DNA of 64,000 nucleotides from Pseudomonas fluorescens (GTDB lineage: Bacteria > Pseudomonadota > Gammaproteobacteria > Pseudomonadales > Pseudomonadaceae), in NCBI RefSeq assembly GCF_001307155.1, contig NZ_CP012830.1, positions 3,114,501 to 3,178,500 on the forward strand, in the 5' to 3' direction. Each line of letters opens with the position of its first letter. Positions within the stretch are counted from its first letter, which is position 1. Under the pieces are notes generated by a model. It did not search any database. It was given only the letters and a program-made list of their open reading frames with translations, and had not been told where the DNA came from. Below are positions 1 to 9,762 of this stretch, piece by piece. Position numbers and translations under genes: made by a program.

Positions 1-104
1 GAAGCGATCAGCTCAATGTGTTCTTCCTGGCGCTGAGCTTCTTGCTCCATGGCGGCAAAAAGGTCGGCGTCGTACTTGGCAATAGTCAAATCACGGCTGA
101 ACAT
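1..104 (-). CDS. glyA: Serine hydroxymethyltransferase, N-terminal fragment (runs off the window)
   Basis: Only the first 34 codons are present. The translation begins [20 protein letters not shown] and continues to HIELIAS, the conserved amino terminus of Pseudomonas GlyA, the PLP enzyme that converts serine and tetrahydrofolate to glycine and methylene-tetrahydrofolate. A GAGG ribosome site lies just upstream of the ATG at 104. The gene continues beyond base 1. Its position beside morA matches the glyA-morA order I recall from P. aeruginosa (PA4602-PA4601). Confidence 0.93.
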   Translation of the reverse strand, partial: MFSRDLTIAKYDADLFAAMEQEAQRQEEHIELIA

Positions 105-232
105 GGCGGTCCTCAAGGATCGGGGGGGCAGAAAAGGAAAGCATTCTAACCCAATGGGTTTTGTCTGGCATATGAAAGGACATCATGTCGCAGACAAGTG
201 GTGTTCATGAGCCATTGGGGCGACGAATAACG

Positions 233-380
233 CCTGTGGCGAGGGAGCTTGCTCCCGCTGGATTGCGAAGCGATCCCAAAATGGGTGAATGTGGTGTGTC
301 AGGTGCAGCACGGTTGTGGTTTTGCGGCTGCTTCGCCCGAGCGCGGACCGGCCGGCGGGAGCAAGCTCCCTCGCCACAAG
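233..380. repeat. REPIN: two inverted REP sequences
   Basis: A REP unit, GTGGCGAGGGAGCTTGCTCC (236 onward), is matched by its inverted copy GGGAGCAAGCTCCCTCGCCA at about 357-376, with some 90 bp of less conserved sequence between. This is the REPIN arrangement of fluorescent pseudomonads, able to form a long hairpin in DNA or RNA. It fills the gap between glyA and the 3' end of morA, so nothing else in 105-384 needs a coding explanation. Confidence 0.85.
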
Positions 381-384
381 GATT

Positions 385-3300
385 TCAGTCAAACATGAAC
401 AACGCATCATTGCTGAACTGCGCTTCGAAACGCGCCGCCGGCATCGGGCGGCCAAACAGATAACCCTGCACCTCGTCGCAGCCGTGTTCACGCAGGAAGT
501 CGAGCTGTTCGTGGGTTTCCACGCCTTCGGCGATCACCGCCAGGTTCAGGCTATGGGCCATGGCGATGATCGCCCGGGCAATCTGCGCGTCCTGTTCGCC
601 GGACGGCAGGCCGTCGACGAAGGTCCGGTCGATTTTCAGCACGTCGATCGGGAACTGCTTCAAGTAGTTCAGTGATGAATAGCCGGTGCCGAAGTCGTCG
701 ACCGCGATGCTCAGGCCGAGGTTTTTCAGCCCGGCGAGAATCTGCATGGCTTCGCTGACTTCACGCATCAGGATACTTTCGGTCAGCTCCAGCTCCAGGC
801 AAGCCGGTGGCAGGCCCGTGTCCTTGAGGATGGTGGCGATGCGCGTGCCAAGCTGGCCGTCGGAGAATTGCCGTGCAGAGATGTTCACCGAGACTTTCGG
901 GACGCGGACCTTGGCCTGGTGCCAGGTTTTGAGCTGACGGCAGGCCTCGCTGATCACCCAGTCACCGACATCCACCACCAGTCCAAGCTCTTCGAGCACT
1001 GGAATGAAGTCTCCCGGTGGCACCAGTCCGCGACGTGGATGCCGCCAGCGCAGCAGGGCTTCGGCGCCGGTCAGGCGTTTACCGTCGCCGCTGAATTGCG
1101 GCTGGTAGTACAGAACGAATTCATTTTGCTCAAGGGCGTGGCGCAGGTCGCTTTCCAGTTCCAGGCGCTCCAGGGCGCTGGCGTTCATGTCCGCCTGATA
1201 GAACTGGAAGTTGTTCTTGCCGCGCTCCTTGGCGTGGTACATCGCCGTATCGGCGTTCTTCATCAACTGACTCAGTTCATTGCCGTCCTGCGGACTCAAG
1301 GCGATGCCGATGCTGGCGGTGACAAAGAACTCGCGGCCTTCGAGGACAAACGGCTTCACCAGGCTGGCAAGGATTTGCTCGGCGACATGAATCGCCCGGT
1401 TCAGCGCGATCTCGCGGCTGGCACGCGGTTGCAGGAGCAAGGTGAACTCATCGCCGCCCATGCGCGCCACCGTGTCGTCATCGTCGACGCAAGCGAGCAG
1501 GCGGGTCGCCATTTCCTTGAGCATGCGGTCGCCGGCGGCGTGGCCGAGGGAGTCGTTGATCGGCTTGAAACGGTCGAGATCGAGGAACATCAGCACGACC
1601 CACGACTTCTGCCGCTCCGCCGATTGCAGCGCGGTGTGCAACCGGTCCTGGAACAAGGTGCGGTTGGGCAGGTGGGTCAGGGCGTCGTAGTAGGCGAGGC
1701 GGTGAATCCGCTGTTCGCTGGCCTTGCGCTCGCTGATGTCACTGAAAAAGCACACGTAGCTGGCGAGGTCGCCTTCGTCATCGAGTACTGCCGTAATGCC
1801 GACCCACGCCGGGTAGTGTTCACCGTTGCGGCGCTTGAGCCAGACTTCGCCTTCCCAGGTGCTGTGCTGGTGCAATTGCTTGAGCACATAGCGCAGGTGG
1901 GCTTCCTGCTGGTCATCGACGGTCAGCATGTTCGGCAACTGGTCCAGGACCTGCGCCACTTCGTAACCGCTGACGCGGCTGAAGGCTTCGTTGGCCTGCA
2001 CGATGTAGCCGGCCGGGTCGGTGATCAGAATCGCCGACGTCGAGTGCTCGAAAACCGTGGCCGCCATGCGCAGGTCTTTCTCGGCGCGGCGCTGCTGGCT
2101 GATATCGCGACCGACCCCGAGCACACCTTCGAACGCGCCATGTTCATCCCAGACCAGGACCAGGCGCAGTTCGATCGGGATCTTGCGCCCGTCGGCGCGC
2201 AAGCAGTCGAACAGGAACAGCTGGGTTTGCACCTGGCTGCGCAGTTGCGCCAGTTGCTCGGGTTTATCCAGGGCTTTGCTGACCCGGTCCATCAGGCTGT
2301 AGATGCCGGTCAATTGTTGCGGGTTGGCGATGGTTGATTGCCAGCCATTCTGGAAGATCCAGTCAACGTCATAGCCGAGCACGGCGTTCACCGACGGGCT
2401 GACGTAATTGAGCGAGAGTTTGCTGTCGGTGGAGAAAATCACGTCGCTGATGCTTTCAGCGAGCATCCGGTAACGCTGCTCGCTGTCGCGCAAGGATTCG
2501 CTGGCTTCGATCTGATCGGTAATGTCTTTGGCCACGCCAATGATGCGGGTGACCTGGTCATGTTTGTCCCGCGCCAGCGCCTGTTCGCGGATTTCGAAAC
2601 GCCGCCATTTGCCGTCGCGGTGACGGAAGCGCAACTGGCACTGCATCAGTTGGGTGTAACCGGCCTGGCGCTGTTCCTGCCGCAAGCGGTGGTAGTGATC
2701 GGCATCTTCGGGGTGCAGCAGAATCTCCCAGAAGTATTCGCCCATCTGGTGCAGTTCGGTTTTGCTGTAACCCAGCGTCTGGCCCAGGTGGTGGTTACTG
2801 AAAATCATCCGCTGGCTGATCACGTCCTGTACGTAGAGATGATCGGGGACGGTACGCACGACATCCGACCAGAAACCTTCACGCTCCAGCAGCGACAACT
2901 CGACAATTTTACGGCTGGTGATATCGCTGATGCTGAGGATCACCGCTTTGGCGTCGTGCTGTGCTTGCGGCAAATGCAATACCAGCCACAGATGCTGGTC
3001 GCGGCCCTGGGTGTCCCTGAGCTTGATCTCCAGTTCCAGCTGTTTCTGCTGGTTGAGCACGGCATCGAGCAACTGGTTGCCGATAGCGTTGCCATCCAGT
3101 GGCCCGCCTTCGATCAACAGCTTCCAGGCTTGCTCGCTGGACTGGACGTTGAGCAGGTGCAAGGCGACCTGGTTGACCTCGGTGATGCGCAACTCCTGTA
3201 GCAACTGTCGGCGTTGTTCGGGGTTTTCCAGCCACCGCTGCAATTGCTCGCTGGTGTGCAGTTGCGCCTTGTCGAGGCAGGCTTTGAGTCCGGAGAGATC

Positions 3301-4233
3301 CAGTACACAGAGCGCAACACCGGTGCCGTCGAAAATGTCCCGATAGCGCCGACGTCCGTCGTGCACCTGACGCTGGCGTCGGCGCATATTCAACAATGCG
3401 ATGAGTGGTAACAGCGAGAAGGCCAAACCCAGCAGGCATTTGCCGATAAACACCGGCAGCAGTTGTTCGAACACTCGTTGCCGGTCAAACAGCCCGCGTA
3501 ATTGCCAGTCGCTGTTACTGAGGGGGACGACCAGTACGCTGTTCGCCAGGTCATTGGCGTTTACCGTGTCCGGTTTGTTCGAGGGTAATCCGTCGTCGCG
3601 GCTGACGATCTGTTGGTTGATGCGGTTTTCCACCACCCACAGCGGACGGATTCCTGTGTCACTCTGCTTGGTCAGTGAAGAGAAAAACGTCGGCCGCAGG
3701 CGCAAGACCCAGTAGTCGCGCGTGCTGCCGCTGGCCTGGTGCAGCAACAGGTTCACCACCGAGCCGTCGTTGGCGTTGCTGAAGTAATGCACCTGCGCGT
3801 GACTGCGCCGGACCAGCTCGCTCAGGTAGCCGGCATCCTGGCTGTCGCTGGCGCTGTCACTGAGGATTTTCCCCGAGGGGCTGAGCAGCGCGAGGCTGAG
3901 TAAATCAGGTAGCGATTGCTGCAGTTTGCGCAGCAGCGCCTGTTGCTGATCAACGGTCTGCGGTTTTTCGACGATCGGTAGCAGATTCAGTGCGATCTGG
4001 GCGTTGAGCGTCATGTTCAGGCTGACTTGCGCGGCCAGATCGGCAGTGTAGTCAATGGTGTACTGGCGCTGGCTGTTCTGGGTTTCGCTCAGTTGGTCGA
4101 ATAATTGCCAAAGCAGCAGTCCGATCAACAGTAGGACAAGCGTCGCCAATGCACCTTTCAAGGTGCCGCGCAGGGGCGATCCGGTCGCAGAACTCAGTGC
4201 GCTCACGGACGAAGGCGGAGTGACATTGGACAA
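385..4233 (-). CDS. morA: Membrane-bound PAS-GGDEF-EAL c-di-GMP enzyme MorA
   Basis: A protein of 1282 residues, the length I recall for P. putida MorA. It has a membrane segment at about 29-46, a periplasmic region of roughly 215 residues, and a second membrane segment near 261-283. At least three PAS domains follow (about 460-575, 590-715 and 725-835), then GGDEF (intact GGDEF at about 926-930) and EAL (EALLRW near 1058). Both catalytic signatures are intact, so it could make and break c-di-GMP. MorA is known to time flagellum formation and affect biofilm. The only in-frame start after the upstream TAG is TTG at 4233, with AGGA seven bases before it; no ATG or GTG is available. A TATAGT element upstream may be its -10. 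Confidence 0.9.
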   Translation of the reverse strand: MSNVTPPSSVSALSSATGSPLRGTLKGALATLVLLLIGLLLWQLFDQLSETQNSQRQYTIDYTADLAAQVSLNMTLNAQIALNLLPIVEKPQTVDQQQALLRKLQQSLPDLLSLALLSPSGKILSDSASDSQDAGYLSELVRRSHAQVHYFSNANDGSVVNLLLHQASGSTRDYWVLRLRPTFFSSLTKQSDTGIRPLWVVENRINQQIVSRDDGLPSNKPDTVNANDLANSVLVVPLSNSDWQLRGLFDRQRVFEQLLPVFIGKCLLGLAFSLLPLIALLNMRRRQRQVHDGRRRYRDIFDGTGVALCVLDLSGLKACLDKAQLHTSEQLQRWLENPEQRRQLLQELRITEVNQVALHLLNVQSSEQAWKLLIEGGPLDGNAIGNQLLDAVLNQQKQLELEIKLRDTQGRDQHLWLVLHLPQAQHDAKAVILSISDITSRKIVELSLLEREGFWSDVVRTVPDHLYVQDVISQRMIFSNHHLGQTLGYSKTELHQMGEYFWEILLHPEDADHYHRLRQEQRQAGYTQLMQCQLRFRHRDGKWRRFEIREQALARDKHDQVTRIIGVAKDITDQIEASESLRDSEQRYRMLAESISDVIFSTDSKLSLNYVSPSVNAVLGYDVDWIFQNGWQSTIANPQQLTGIYSLMDRVSKALDKPEQLAQLRSQVQTQLFLFDCLRADGRKIPIELRLVLVWDEHGAFEGVLGVGRDISQQRRAEKDLRMAATVFEHSTSAILITDPAGYIVQANEAFSRVSGYEVAQVLDQLPNMLTVDDQQEAHLRYVLKQLHQHSTWEGEVWLKRRNGEHYPAWVGITAVLDDEGDLASYVCFFSDISERKASEQRIHRLAYYDALTHLPNRTLFQDRLHTALQSAERQKSWVVLMFLDLDRFKPINDSLGHAAGDRMLKEMATRLLACVDDDDTVARMGGDEFTLLLQPRASREIALNRAIHVAEQILASLVKPFVLEGREFFVTASIGIALSPQDGNELSQLMKNADTAMYHAKERGKNNFQFYQADMNASALERLELESDLRHALEQNEFVLYYQPQFSGDGKRLTGAEALLRWRHPRRGLVPPGDFIPVLEELGLVVDVGDWVISEACRQLKTWHQAKVRVPKVSVNISARQFSDGQLGTRIATILKDTGLPPACLELELTESILMREVSEAMQILAGLKNLGLSIAVDDFGTGYSSLNYLKQFPIDVLKIDRTFVDGLPSGEQDAQIARAIIAMAHSLNLAVIAEGVETHEQLDFLREHGCDEVQGYLFGRPMPAARFEAQFSNDALFMFD

Positions 4234-4518
4234 ACTGTGATCCTGCGGTTTGGCTGGATTGGCGCGACGTGCACTATAAGCCGGACGCCCGGAGGGCGGC
4301 TAGCATGCCTTGAGTTGTGGCAAAGTGCCAGCCCCTCTCGGCTGGACTGCCTTCCGTCATTAAGGTAGCTTTGCCGGTTACGCGGGAGCGTTCCAGCTCT
4401 TAGACTCAGGCTTTTTTCGCGCGCACGTATTGATAGCAATCAATCGCAGGCGGCGCGTATGGCCTGGCCCGGGCTTCGCCCGTGCTTATATTCATCAGTC
4501 ACTGACCCTAGGTTCTCC
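4234..4518. other. Divergent morA/ettA intergenic region
   Basis: This 285-bp gap separates the divergent morA and ettA starts. On the minus strand TATAGT near 4275 is a reasonable -10 for morA. On the plus strand I could not choose a convincing ettA promoter. Short open frames here have no homology I recognise. No REP or terminator is visible. Confidence 0.4.
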
Positions 4519-6183
4519 ATGGCTCAATACGTCTTCACCATGCATCGGCTGGGCAAAGTTGTTCCGCCGAAGCGGGAAATCCTGAAAAACATTTCGCTGT
4601 CGTTCTTCCCGGGCGCCAAGATCGGCGTGCTCGGCCTCAACGGCTCGGGTAAATCCACACTGTTGAAAATCATGGCTGGCGTCGACACCGAGTTCGACGG
4701 CGAAGCCCGTCCGATGCCGGAACTGAACATCGGCTACCTGCCGCAAGAACCGCTGCTGGATCCGACCAAGACCGTGCGTGACGTGGTCGAGGAAGCGGTC
4801 AGCGTGATCAAGGACGCGCAAGCTCGCCTGGATCAGGTCTACGCCGAATACGCCGACCCGGATGCCGACTTCGACAAACTGGCCGCCGAACAGGCCAAGC
4901 TCGAAGCCATCCTGCAGGCGGGCGACGGTCACAACCTGGATCGCCAGCTGGAAGTCGCCGCCGACGCGCTGCGTCTGCCGGCCTGGGATGCGAAGATCGA
5001 ACACCTGTCCGGTGGTGAAAAGCGTCGTGTGGCCCTGTGCCGCCTGCTGCTGTCCGCCCCGGACATGCTGCTGCTCGACGAGCCAACCAACCACCTGGAC
5101 GCCGACTCCGTGGCCTGGCTGGAGCATTTCCTGCACGACTTCCCGGGTACCGTGGTTGCGATCACGCACGACCGTTACTTCCTGGACAACGTTGCTGGCT
5201 GGATTCTGGAACTCGACCGCGGCGCCGGTATTCCTTACGAGGGCAACTATTCGGGCTGGCTTGAAGCCAAGTCCGACCGTCTGGCCGCCGAATCCAAGCA
5301 GCAGTCGGCCCATGAAAAGGCCATGAAGGAAGAGCTGGAGTGGGTGCGCAAAGGCGCCAAGGCCCGTCAGTCGAAATCCAAGGCGCGTCTGCAACGCTTC
5401 GAAGAAATGCAATCGCAGGAATTCCAGAAGCGCAGCGAAACCAACGAGATCTATATCCCGGCCGGTCCTCGCCTAGGCGACAAAGTCATCGAATTCAAGA
5501 ACGTTACCAAGGGCTATGGCGATCGCGTGTTGATCGACAACCTGTCGTTCTCCATGCCTAAAGGCGCCATCGTTGGCGTGATTGGTGGTAACGGTGCGGG
5601 TAAATCCACACTGTTCCGCATGCTGATGGGCAAGGAACAACCGGATTCGGGCAGCATCGAAGTCGGTGAAACCGTGCAACTGGCCTGCGTTGACCAGAGC
5701 CGTGAAGACCTGGACGGCAGCAAGACTGTGTTCCAGCAGATCTCCGACGGTTCCGACCAGATCCGCATCGGCAACTACGAGATCCCGTCGCGCACCTACG
5801 TGGGTCGCTTCAACTTCAAGGGCGGCGATCAGCAGAAGTTCGTCAAGGACTTGTCCGGTGGTGAGCGTGGCCGCTTGCACCTGGCCCTGACCCTGAAAGA
5901 GGGCGGCAACGTCCTGCTGCTCGACGAACCGTCCAACGACCTCGACGTTGAAACCCTGCGTTCGCTGGAAGAAGCCCTGCTGGACTTCCCGGGCGCCGCC
6001 ATTGTGATCTCTCACGATCGGTGGTTCCTTGACCGCGTCGCGACTCACATCCTGGCGTACGAAGACGACTCGCAAGCGGTGTTCTTCGAAGGTAACTACA
6101 CCGAGTACGAAGCCGACCGCAAAAAGCGTCTTGGCGATGCCGCTTCCCAGCCACACCGGGTACGTCACAAGAAACTGGCCTGA
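4519..6183 (+). CDS. ettA: Energy-dependent translational throttle protein EttA (ABC-F)
   Basis: An ABC-F ATPase with two nucleotide-binding domains and no membrane segment, 554 residues (E. coli EttA is 555). Domain 1 has Walker A GLNGSGKST, signature LSGGEKRRV and Walker B LLLLDEPTNHLD. Domain 2 has GGNGAGKST, LSGGERGRL and LLLDEPSNDLD. The basic linker between them carries the KARQSKSKARLQ stretch typical of the family. EttA binds the ribosomal E site and gates entry into elongation according to the ATP/ADP ratio. I start it at ATG 4519 (MAQYVFTMHR), the family start; an upstream in-frame codon at 4459 would only add non-conserved residues. A strong terminator follows directly. Confidence 0.95.
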   Translation: MAQYVFTMHRLGKVVPPKREILKNISLSFFPGAKIGVLGLNGSGKSTLLKIMAGVDTEFDGEARPMPELNIGYLPQEPLLDPTKTVRDVVEEAVSVIKDAQARLDQVYAEYADPDADFDKLAAEQAKLEAILQAGDGHNLDRQLEVAADALRLPAWDAKIEHLSGGEKRRVALCRLLLSAPDMLLLDEPTNHLDADSVAWLEHFLHDFPGTVVAITHDRYFLDNVAGWILELDRGAGIPYEGNYSGWLEAKSDRLAAESKQQSAHEKAMKEELEWVRKGAKARQSKSKARLQRFEEMQSQEFQKRSETNEIYIPAGPRLGDKVIEFKNVTKGYGDRVLIDNLSFSMPKGAIVGVIGGNGAGKSTLFRMLMGKEQPDSGSIEVGETVQLACVDQSREDLDGSKTVFQQISDGSDQIRIGNYEIPSRTYVGRFNFKGGDQQKFVKDLSGGERGRLHLALTLKEGGNVLLLDEPSNDLDVETLRSLEEALLDFPGAAIVISHDRWFLDRVATHILAYEDDSQAVFFEGNYTEYEADRKKRLGDAASQPHRVRHKKLA

Positions 6184-6198
6184 TCGGCTGGTTGCATG

Positions 6199-6230
6199 AA
6201 AAACGGAGCCTTCGGGCTCCGTTTTTTTTT
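6199..6230 (+). terminator. Rho-independent terminator of ettA
   Basis: AACGGAGCC-TTCG-GGCTCCGTT stem with a UUCG tetraloop, followed by a run of nine T. It starts 16 bases after the ettA stop. Confidence 0.93.
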
Positions 6231-6260
6231 GCGTGAGCTTTCTCTGGCTCTGGGCGCGGT

Positions 6261-6752
6261 TCAGTTCGGTTCGATGCGGATGATTTCGATCAACTGATCG
6301 CCGGCGGGTCGTTGCCAGAGCACTTCGTCATTCAGCTGTGCGCCGAGCAGCGCACGTCCCAGCGGCGAACTCCAGTTGATCAGGCCTTTGGCGGCATTGG
6401 CCTGATCTTCGCCAACCAGTTGCACGCGTCGTTCGGTGCCCCGTTCATCGGCGTAGGTCACCCAACTGCCAATCTGGACCTTCTTGGTGGAAGTGGCCGG
6501 TGGCACCACTTGAGCGCTTTGCAGGCGTTGCTTGAAGTAACGCAGATCACGCTCGAGATCGGCCAGCCACTGTGGGTCAGCCTCCTCGCGGGCCGATTGT
6601 TCGCCGTGCTGGTTTTGCAACTCGGCGACTTTGGCCTGCAGCAGGGCGAGGCCTTCGGGCGTGACGTAGTTGGGCTGCGTGCTGACCTGGCGTTCTACCG
6701 GCTGGTCGGCTTGTGGGGTGGCGTTATCTTCATTGACGAAAGCGCGGCTCAT
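6261..6752 (-). CDS. GreA/GreB-family transcription elongation factor
   Basis: A protein of 163 residues starting MSRAFVNEDN at ATG 6752. The C-terminal half (about 85-163) has the Gre FKBP-like pattern: KVQIGSWVTYADERG, then VQLVGEDQA, then SPLGRALLGAQLNDEV. The N-terminal part is a short charged helical region (LLQAKVAELQ...DLERDLRYFKQRL) resembling the Gre coiled coil that enters the RNA polymerase secondary channel. Gre factors stimulate transcript cleavage in backtracked complexes; some relatives, such as Rnk, instead bind polymerase without cleavage. Canonical GreA and GreB of Pseudomonas are different genes, so I give no symbol. The next gene upstream is the chorismate mutase, same strand, 117 bp away. 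Confidence 0.82.
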   Translation of the reverse strand: MSRAFVNEDNATPQADQPVERQVSTQPNYVTPEGLALLQAKVAELQNQHGEQSAREEADPQWLADLERDLRYFKQRLQSAQVVPPATSTKKVQIGSWVTYADERGTERRVQLVGEDQANAAKGLINWSSPLGRALLGAQLNDEVLWQRPAGDQLIEIIRIEPN

Positions 6753-6869
6753 GGCGGTTCTCCCTGAATGGGGTTTTGGCCATCGTCGCAGGCTTCTGGT
6801 TTCCAAGGTTGTCCGAAAACGACCTGCTGCGAGCGATAGCCCCTTGCTACACCCGTGGAAGGGTGCTGA

Positions 6870-7175
6870 TCAATCCATCGTCGTGGTTGCAAGGTGAGCG
6901 TGTTCAGCCAGTTCCTGTTCGATGAACGCGGCGATCATGGCTCGATACACCTGCTCGATGACCTGCGGGTTGGCACCGACCTCTTCAGCCAGTGCCCGGA
7001 CTTTGGCGATGACCTGTTCAACACGCTGCGGTGCTTTCACCGCGTCGCTGTCTTTCTTGAAGCGGGCGGCCTGCGACACATAAGCGCCGCGCGCGGCCAA
7101 CAGGCTGACAATTTGCCGATCCAGCCGGTCAATGTTTTCGCGTGCTTCCTCGAGGGAGCGGCAGTTGGCATCCAT
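6870..7175 (-). CDS. Small AroQ-type chorismate mutase (PchB-like)
   Basis: A protein of 101 residues with the all-helical AroQ fold, about the length of the salicylate-pathway lyase PchB. Aligned by eye to PchB, the active-site residues are present: R12 (EARENID), R29 (AARGAY), K40 (ARFKK) and Gln in the FIEQEL helix. The reaction is probably chorismate to prephenate; isochorismate-pyruvate lyase activity cannot be excluded from sequence. No salicylate or siderophore genes are nearby, which favours mutase. The start is well supported by AAGGAGC before ATG 7175, with a TATACA box just upstream. Confidence 0.83.
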   Translation of the reverse strand: MDANCRSLEEARENIDRLDRQIVSLLAARGAYVSQAARFKKDSDAVKAPQRVEQVIAKVRALAEEVGANPQVIEQVYRAMIAAFIEQELAEHAHLATTTMD

Positions 7176-7231
7176 GTAGTTTGAGCTCCTTGTATAAACA
7201 TAGTCTTTAACGTCGGGGGATTCACACTCCC

Positions 7232-7325
7232 CTTGTAGGAATACAGCTTGCTGGCGATGCAGGCTCCTCGGTCTGCCAGTAGAACGGCAGTGATCCCTTC
7301 GCCAGCAAGCTGTGCTCCTACAAGG
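7232..7325. repeat. REPIN (TGTAGGA...GCTTGC class)
   Basis: The left arm CTTGTAGGAATACAGCTTGC (from 7232) is inverted at about 7299-7325 as GCCAGCAAGCTGTGCTCCTA, with about 50 bp between. It belongs to a REP class different from the GTGGCGAGGGAG units elsewhere. It lies between the chorismate mutase start and the end of the DUF4105 gene. Confidence 0.8.
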
Positions 7326-7334
7326 GAGCGGGGT

Positions 7335-9188
7335 TCAATAGTGATACCACTTCACTTCCAGCATAACCTCGTTTTCGGGGGACGCGATGTGGCTGAACTC
7401 CCGTTGGGCGCTCAGGCGCAGGCCGAGGTTACGCGACAGTTCCCACTGCTGGTTCAGACTCAGGCTACGTCGCACTTCACCGTTGGTGAAGTAATCACCT
7501 TTGGTTTCCAGGCTCAGATTGCCCAGCGGGTTCTTCCACAGAACACCGCTGTTGAAGCCGGCGGCGGGCGCGATGAAACCGGCAAAGTCGCTGTTGTGCT
7601 CAATGCGCACGGTGCCAAGGGCGAAGCCCAGTACGTCGTCGCCCAGTTGCCAGGTGCCACCGGCACCGCCGTTGACATGGCTGACCAGGGTTTCATCGTC
7701 GTGCTTTCCCGGTACTCGCTCCAGGCCGCCGGTCACCTGCCAGGACCACGGTTGCAGCAGCTCGTTGCGCGGGGTCAATGAGCGGATGGTCGCCAGGTCC
7801 AGTTGCTGCAATTGCCAGTGATTGCCTTCGTACTGGCGCAGCTTCATCTGGAGAATTTCAATCTGCGCACCGAGTGGAAAGCTTTCGGCGTTGTCGTTGA
7901 GGTCGTGATAGGCCATGCGCAGGCCATATTCACCAAAGGCTTTGTCGCCACGGGTGCCGATGCCGGCCTGCCAGGTGCGCGATTCGTGACCGTTTTCCGG
8001 CAAGCCCGGGCGTTCGATGGACAACTCCGGTGGCGGGTTCTGATTGATCGCCCGCAGCAGCTCGAAGCTGCGTTGCGCGCGCTGTGGATCGCGTTCCTGG
8101 CCGTTGGCGCGGTAGCGCTCAAGACGGTAGGCCGCGTCGATAATCAATGCCTGACGATCACGTGGCAGCGCCTTAAAGGTCGGCTCCTGCAAGCGTTTCT
8201 GGTCGGTGCTGACCTTCAACACCCATTGCTGCTCATCGCCTGAGAGCGGTTTGGCGCGGCTCAACAGCTCACGTTCGCGGGATGGGCGGTAATCGATTTT
8301 TTCCACCAGCCCGGCGTCTTTCACGGCTTTGACGGTGTCGGTGGGAATCGCCGTCAGCGGGAATTGTTCGGTGAGCCTGAGGCTCGGTCTTGCGACTTGC
8401 AGCAACTCCAGCAAGCGGTAGGAGCAGTTTTCATCGAAGAAGAAATAATCGAACTGAATCTGCTTGAGCTCCCAGACGTGCTCGACCATGCGCTCGGTTT
8501 CTGCCTGCCTCAGGTTCAACCGGTACTCCCACAGATCGCGGTTTTCCAGGCTGCGGTATTCCGAGAGTTTTTCCTGGTAGGGCACCAGCGCGAACAACCC
8601 CGGATAGCCGCCCATCAGGCCTTTCCAGGCATACAGAATGCTGTTGTCCGAACCTTCGATATAGGCACCGAAATTGATCGCGTAACTGAGCAGGGCCGTG
8701 TGGTCGGTTTGCACGTCAGCCTGATCGATGCGCAACAAGGTATGACCGAACATCGATGACGGGCTGTTCAGATAGGCTGCCGGAAAAATCATCACCGCGC
8801 TGTGGGGTGATACGTCCTTGAACCATTGTTTGAACTCGCTGCAATCCACCGTCGGCAAATCGTTCAGGTTCAGTTGGGCTTTCAACCAGCGGGTACGCGC
8901 CGGGTAAATACATTGCGCGTGCTGCTGGCCTTTACTGGCCGGGGCATAGAGCGCTTGTACGGTGGCCGCCAGCTCTGCGTCGGGATGTTCGGCACCATTG
9001 GCTGCCAGGAAGAACTTCTTGTCGCTGACATAGCTGCGCCAGCCGCCGAGTTTTGCGCTTTCGTAATGGCCCAGGGAAATCCAGAACGGGTCGTTGGCCA
9101 GTTGCTGCAAACGTTGGTTGTCGATCAGAGGCGCGGCGGACAGCGGGGCGCAGGCAAACAGCGCCAGACAGGCAAGGCGTTTGAGCAT
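7335..9188 (-). CDS. DUF4105 (Lnb N-terminal periplasmic domain) outer-membrane-like protein
   Basis: A 617-residue exported protein. Residues 1-18 form a signal peptide (MLKRLACLALFACAPLSAAP). About 90-330 match the DUF4105 / Lnb N-terminal domain, with the conserved SSMFGHTLLRID and FFDENCSYRLLELL blocks; the His of FGHT and Cys of ENCSYR look like a catalytic pair of NlpC/P60-like type (inference). The last 220 residues are rich in alternating beta pattern and aromatic residues and end in EVKWYHY, as an outer-membrane barrel would. The role is not known; a periplasmic thiol hydrolase anchored by a barrel is a reasonable guess. REPIN 7232-7325 lies downstream. Confidence 0.75.
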   Translation of the reverse strand: MLKRLACLALFACAPLSAAPLIDNQRLQQLANDPFWISLGHYESAKLGGWRSYVSDKKFFLAANGAEHPDAELAATVQALYAPASKGQQHAQCIYPARTRWLKAQLNLNDLPTVDCSEFKQWFKDVSPHSAVMIFPAAYLNSPSSMFGHTLLRIDQADVQTDHTALLSYAINFGAYIEGSDNSILYAWKGLMGGYPGLFALVPYQEKLSEYRSLENRDLWEYRLNLRQAETERMVEHVWELKQIQFDYFFFDENCSYRLLELLQVARPSLRLTEQFPLTAIPTDTVKAVKDAGLVEKIDYRPSRERELLSRAKPLSGDEQQWVLKVSTDQKRLQEPTFKALPRDRQALIIDAAYRLERYRANGQERDPQRAQRSFELLRAINQNPPPELSIERPGLPENGHESRTWQAGIGTRGDKAFGEYGLRMAYHDLNDNAESFPLGAQIEILQMKLRQYEGNHWQLQQLDLATIRSLTPRNELLQPWSWQVTGGLERVPGKHDDETLVSHVNGGAGGTWQLGDDVLGFALGTVRIEHNSDFAGFIAPAAGFNSGVLWKNPLGNLSLETKGDYFTNGEVRRSLSLNQQWELSRNLGLRLSAQREFSHIASPENEVMLEVKWYHY

Positions 9189-9230
9189 GGTGGGCTACTT
9201 AATTAAAAAAACCCAAAGCAGGTCGGGTTC

Positions 9231-9263
9231 AAAAAACAAAACCCGCCCGGGTGAGGGGCGGGT
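9231..9263 (-). terminator. Terminator of the DUF3015 gene
   Basis: On the minus strand ACCCGCCC...GGGCGGGT forms an 8-bp GC stem with a 7-base loop, followed by TTTGTTTTTT. It sits just after the DUF3015 stop and insulates the DUF4105 gene. Confidence 0.85.
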
Positions 9264-9273
9264 GAGGCCGAGC

Positions 9274-9762
9274 TTAAGCCGGGGTGGCATATTTGGCCAG
9301 ACGAGCATCGCCTTTGAGTACCGCCAGGGTATTGGTATGCACGTCTTCAGCAGTCACATCAGCCTTGCTGAAAATCTGCTGGAAGTGCTCGTGGGTGACG
9401 GTGGCGAAATACGCACGGTCTTGCGGTGCGACGCCCAGTACCACGGCATAGGTGGTCAGCGCTTCGCCGGAGCCCTTGGCCATGTCTTCGGACAGTTCGT
9501 TCATCATGCCGTTCATGGCGATCCAGGATTTGCCGCCATAGGTCAGCGCGGCATTGGTTGCGCAACCGTTGGTGCCGGATGTCATGCCGAAAGTGGCGTT
9601 GCCAGAAGTGCCGTTGGTGGTGGATGCCAGGAAGTGTGCCGGGGTGCCACGCTGACCTTCGAACAGCATGTTGCCCCAACCGCAATCCGGGCCGCCTGGC
9701 GCCTGGGCCATGGCGTTGAGGGATGCAACGGTGAAGAGAGTACCAAGAAGAATCCGTTTCAT
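9274..9762 (-). CDS. Exported DUF3015 protein
   Basis: A protein of 162 residues with a signal peptide (MKRILLGTLFTVASLNAMAQ), probably cleaved after AMA. The mature part begins PGGPDCGWGNMLFEGQRGTP, the DUF3015 signature, with paired Cys residues (DCGWG and NGCAT) suited to a periplasmic disulfide. Function unknown. I start it at ATG 9762, because the open frame further upstream lacks a signal-peptide-like start. It stands alone between its own terminator and the divergent Lon-type protease gene. Confidence 0.82.
   Translation of the reverse strand: MKRILLGTLFTVASLNAMAQAPGGPDCGWGNMLFEGQRGTPAHFLASTTNGTSGNATFGMTSGTNGCATNAALTYGGKSWIAMNGMMNELSEDMAKGSGEALTTYAVVLGVAPQDRAYFATVTHEHFQQIFSKADVTAEDVHTNTLAVLKGDARLAKYATPA

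Noticed and set aside
183..491. Small open frames on both strands between glyA and morA
   Set aside because: They consist mainly of REPIN sequence; translations such as VARELAPAG repeats reflect the REP palindrome.
868..2337. Long open frame of 489 codons on the plus strand opposite morA
   Set aside because: GC-rich shadow of the MorA frame; the morA product has intact domains throughout and the antisense translation shows no domain or ribosome site.
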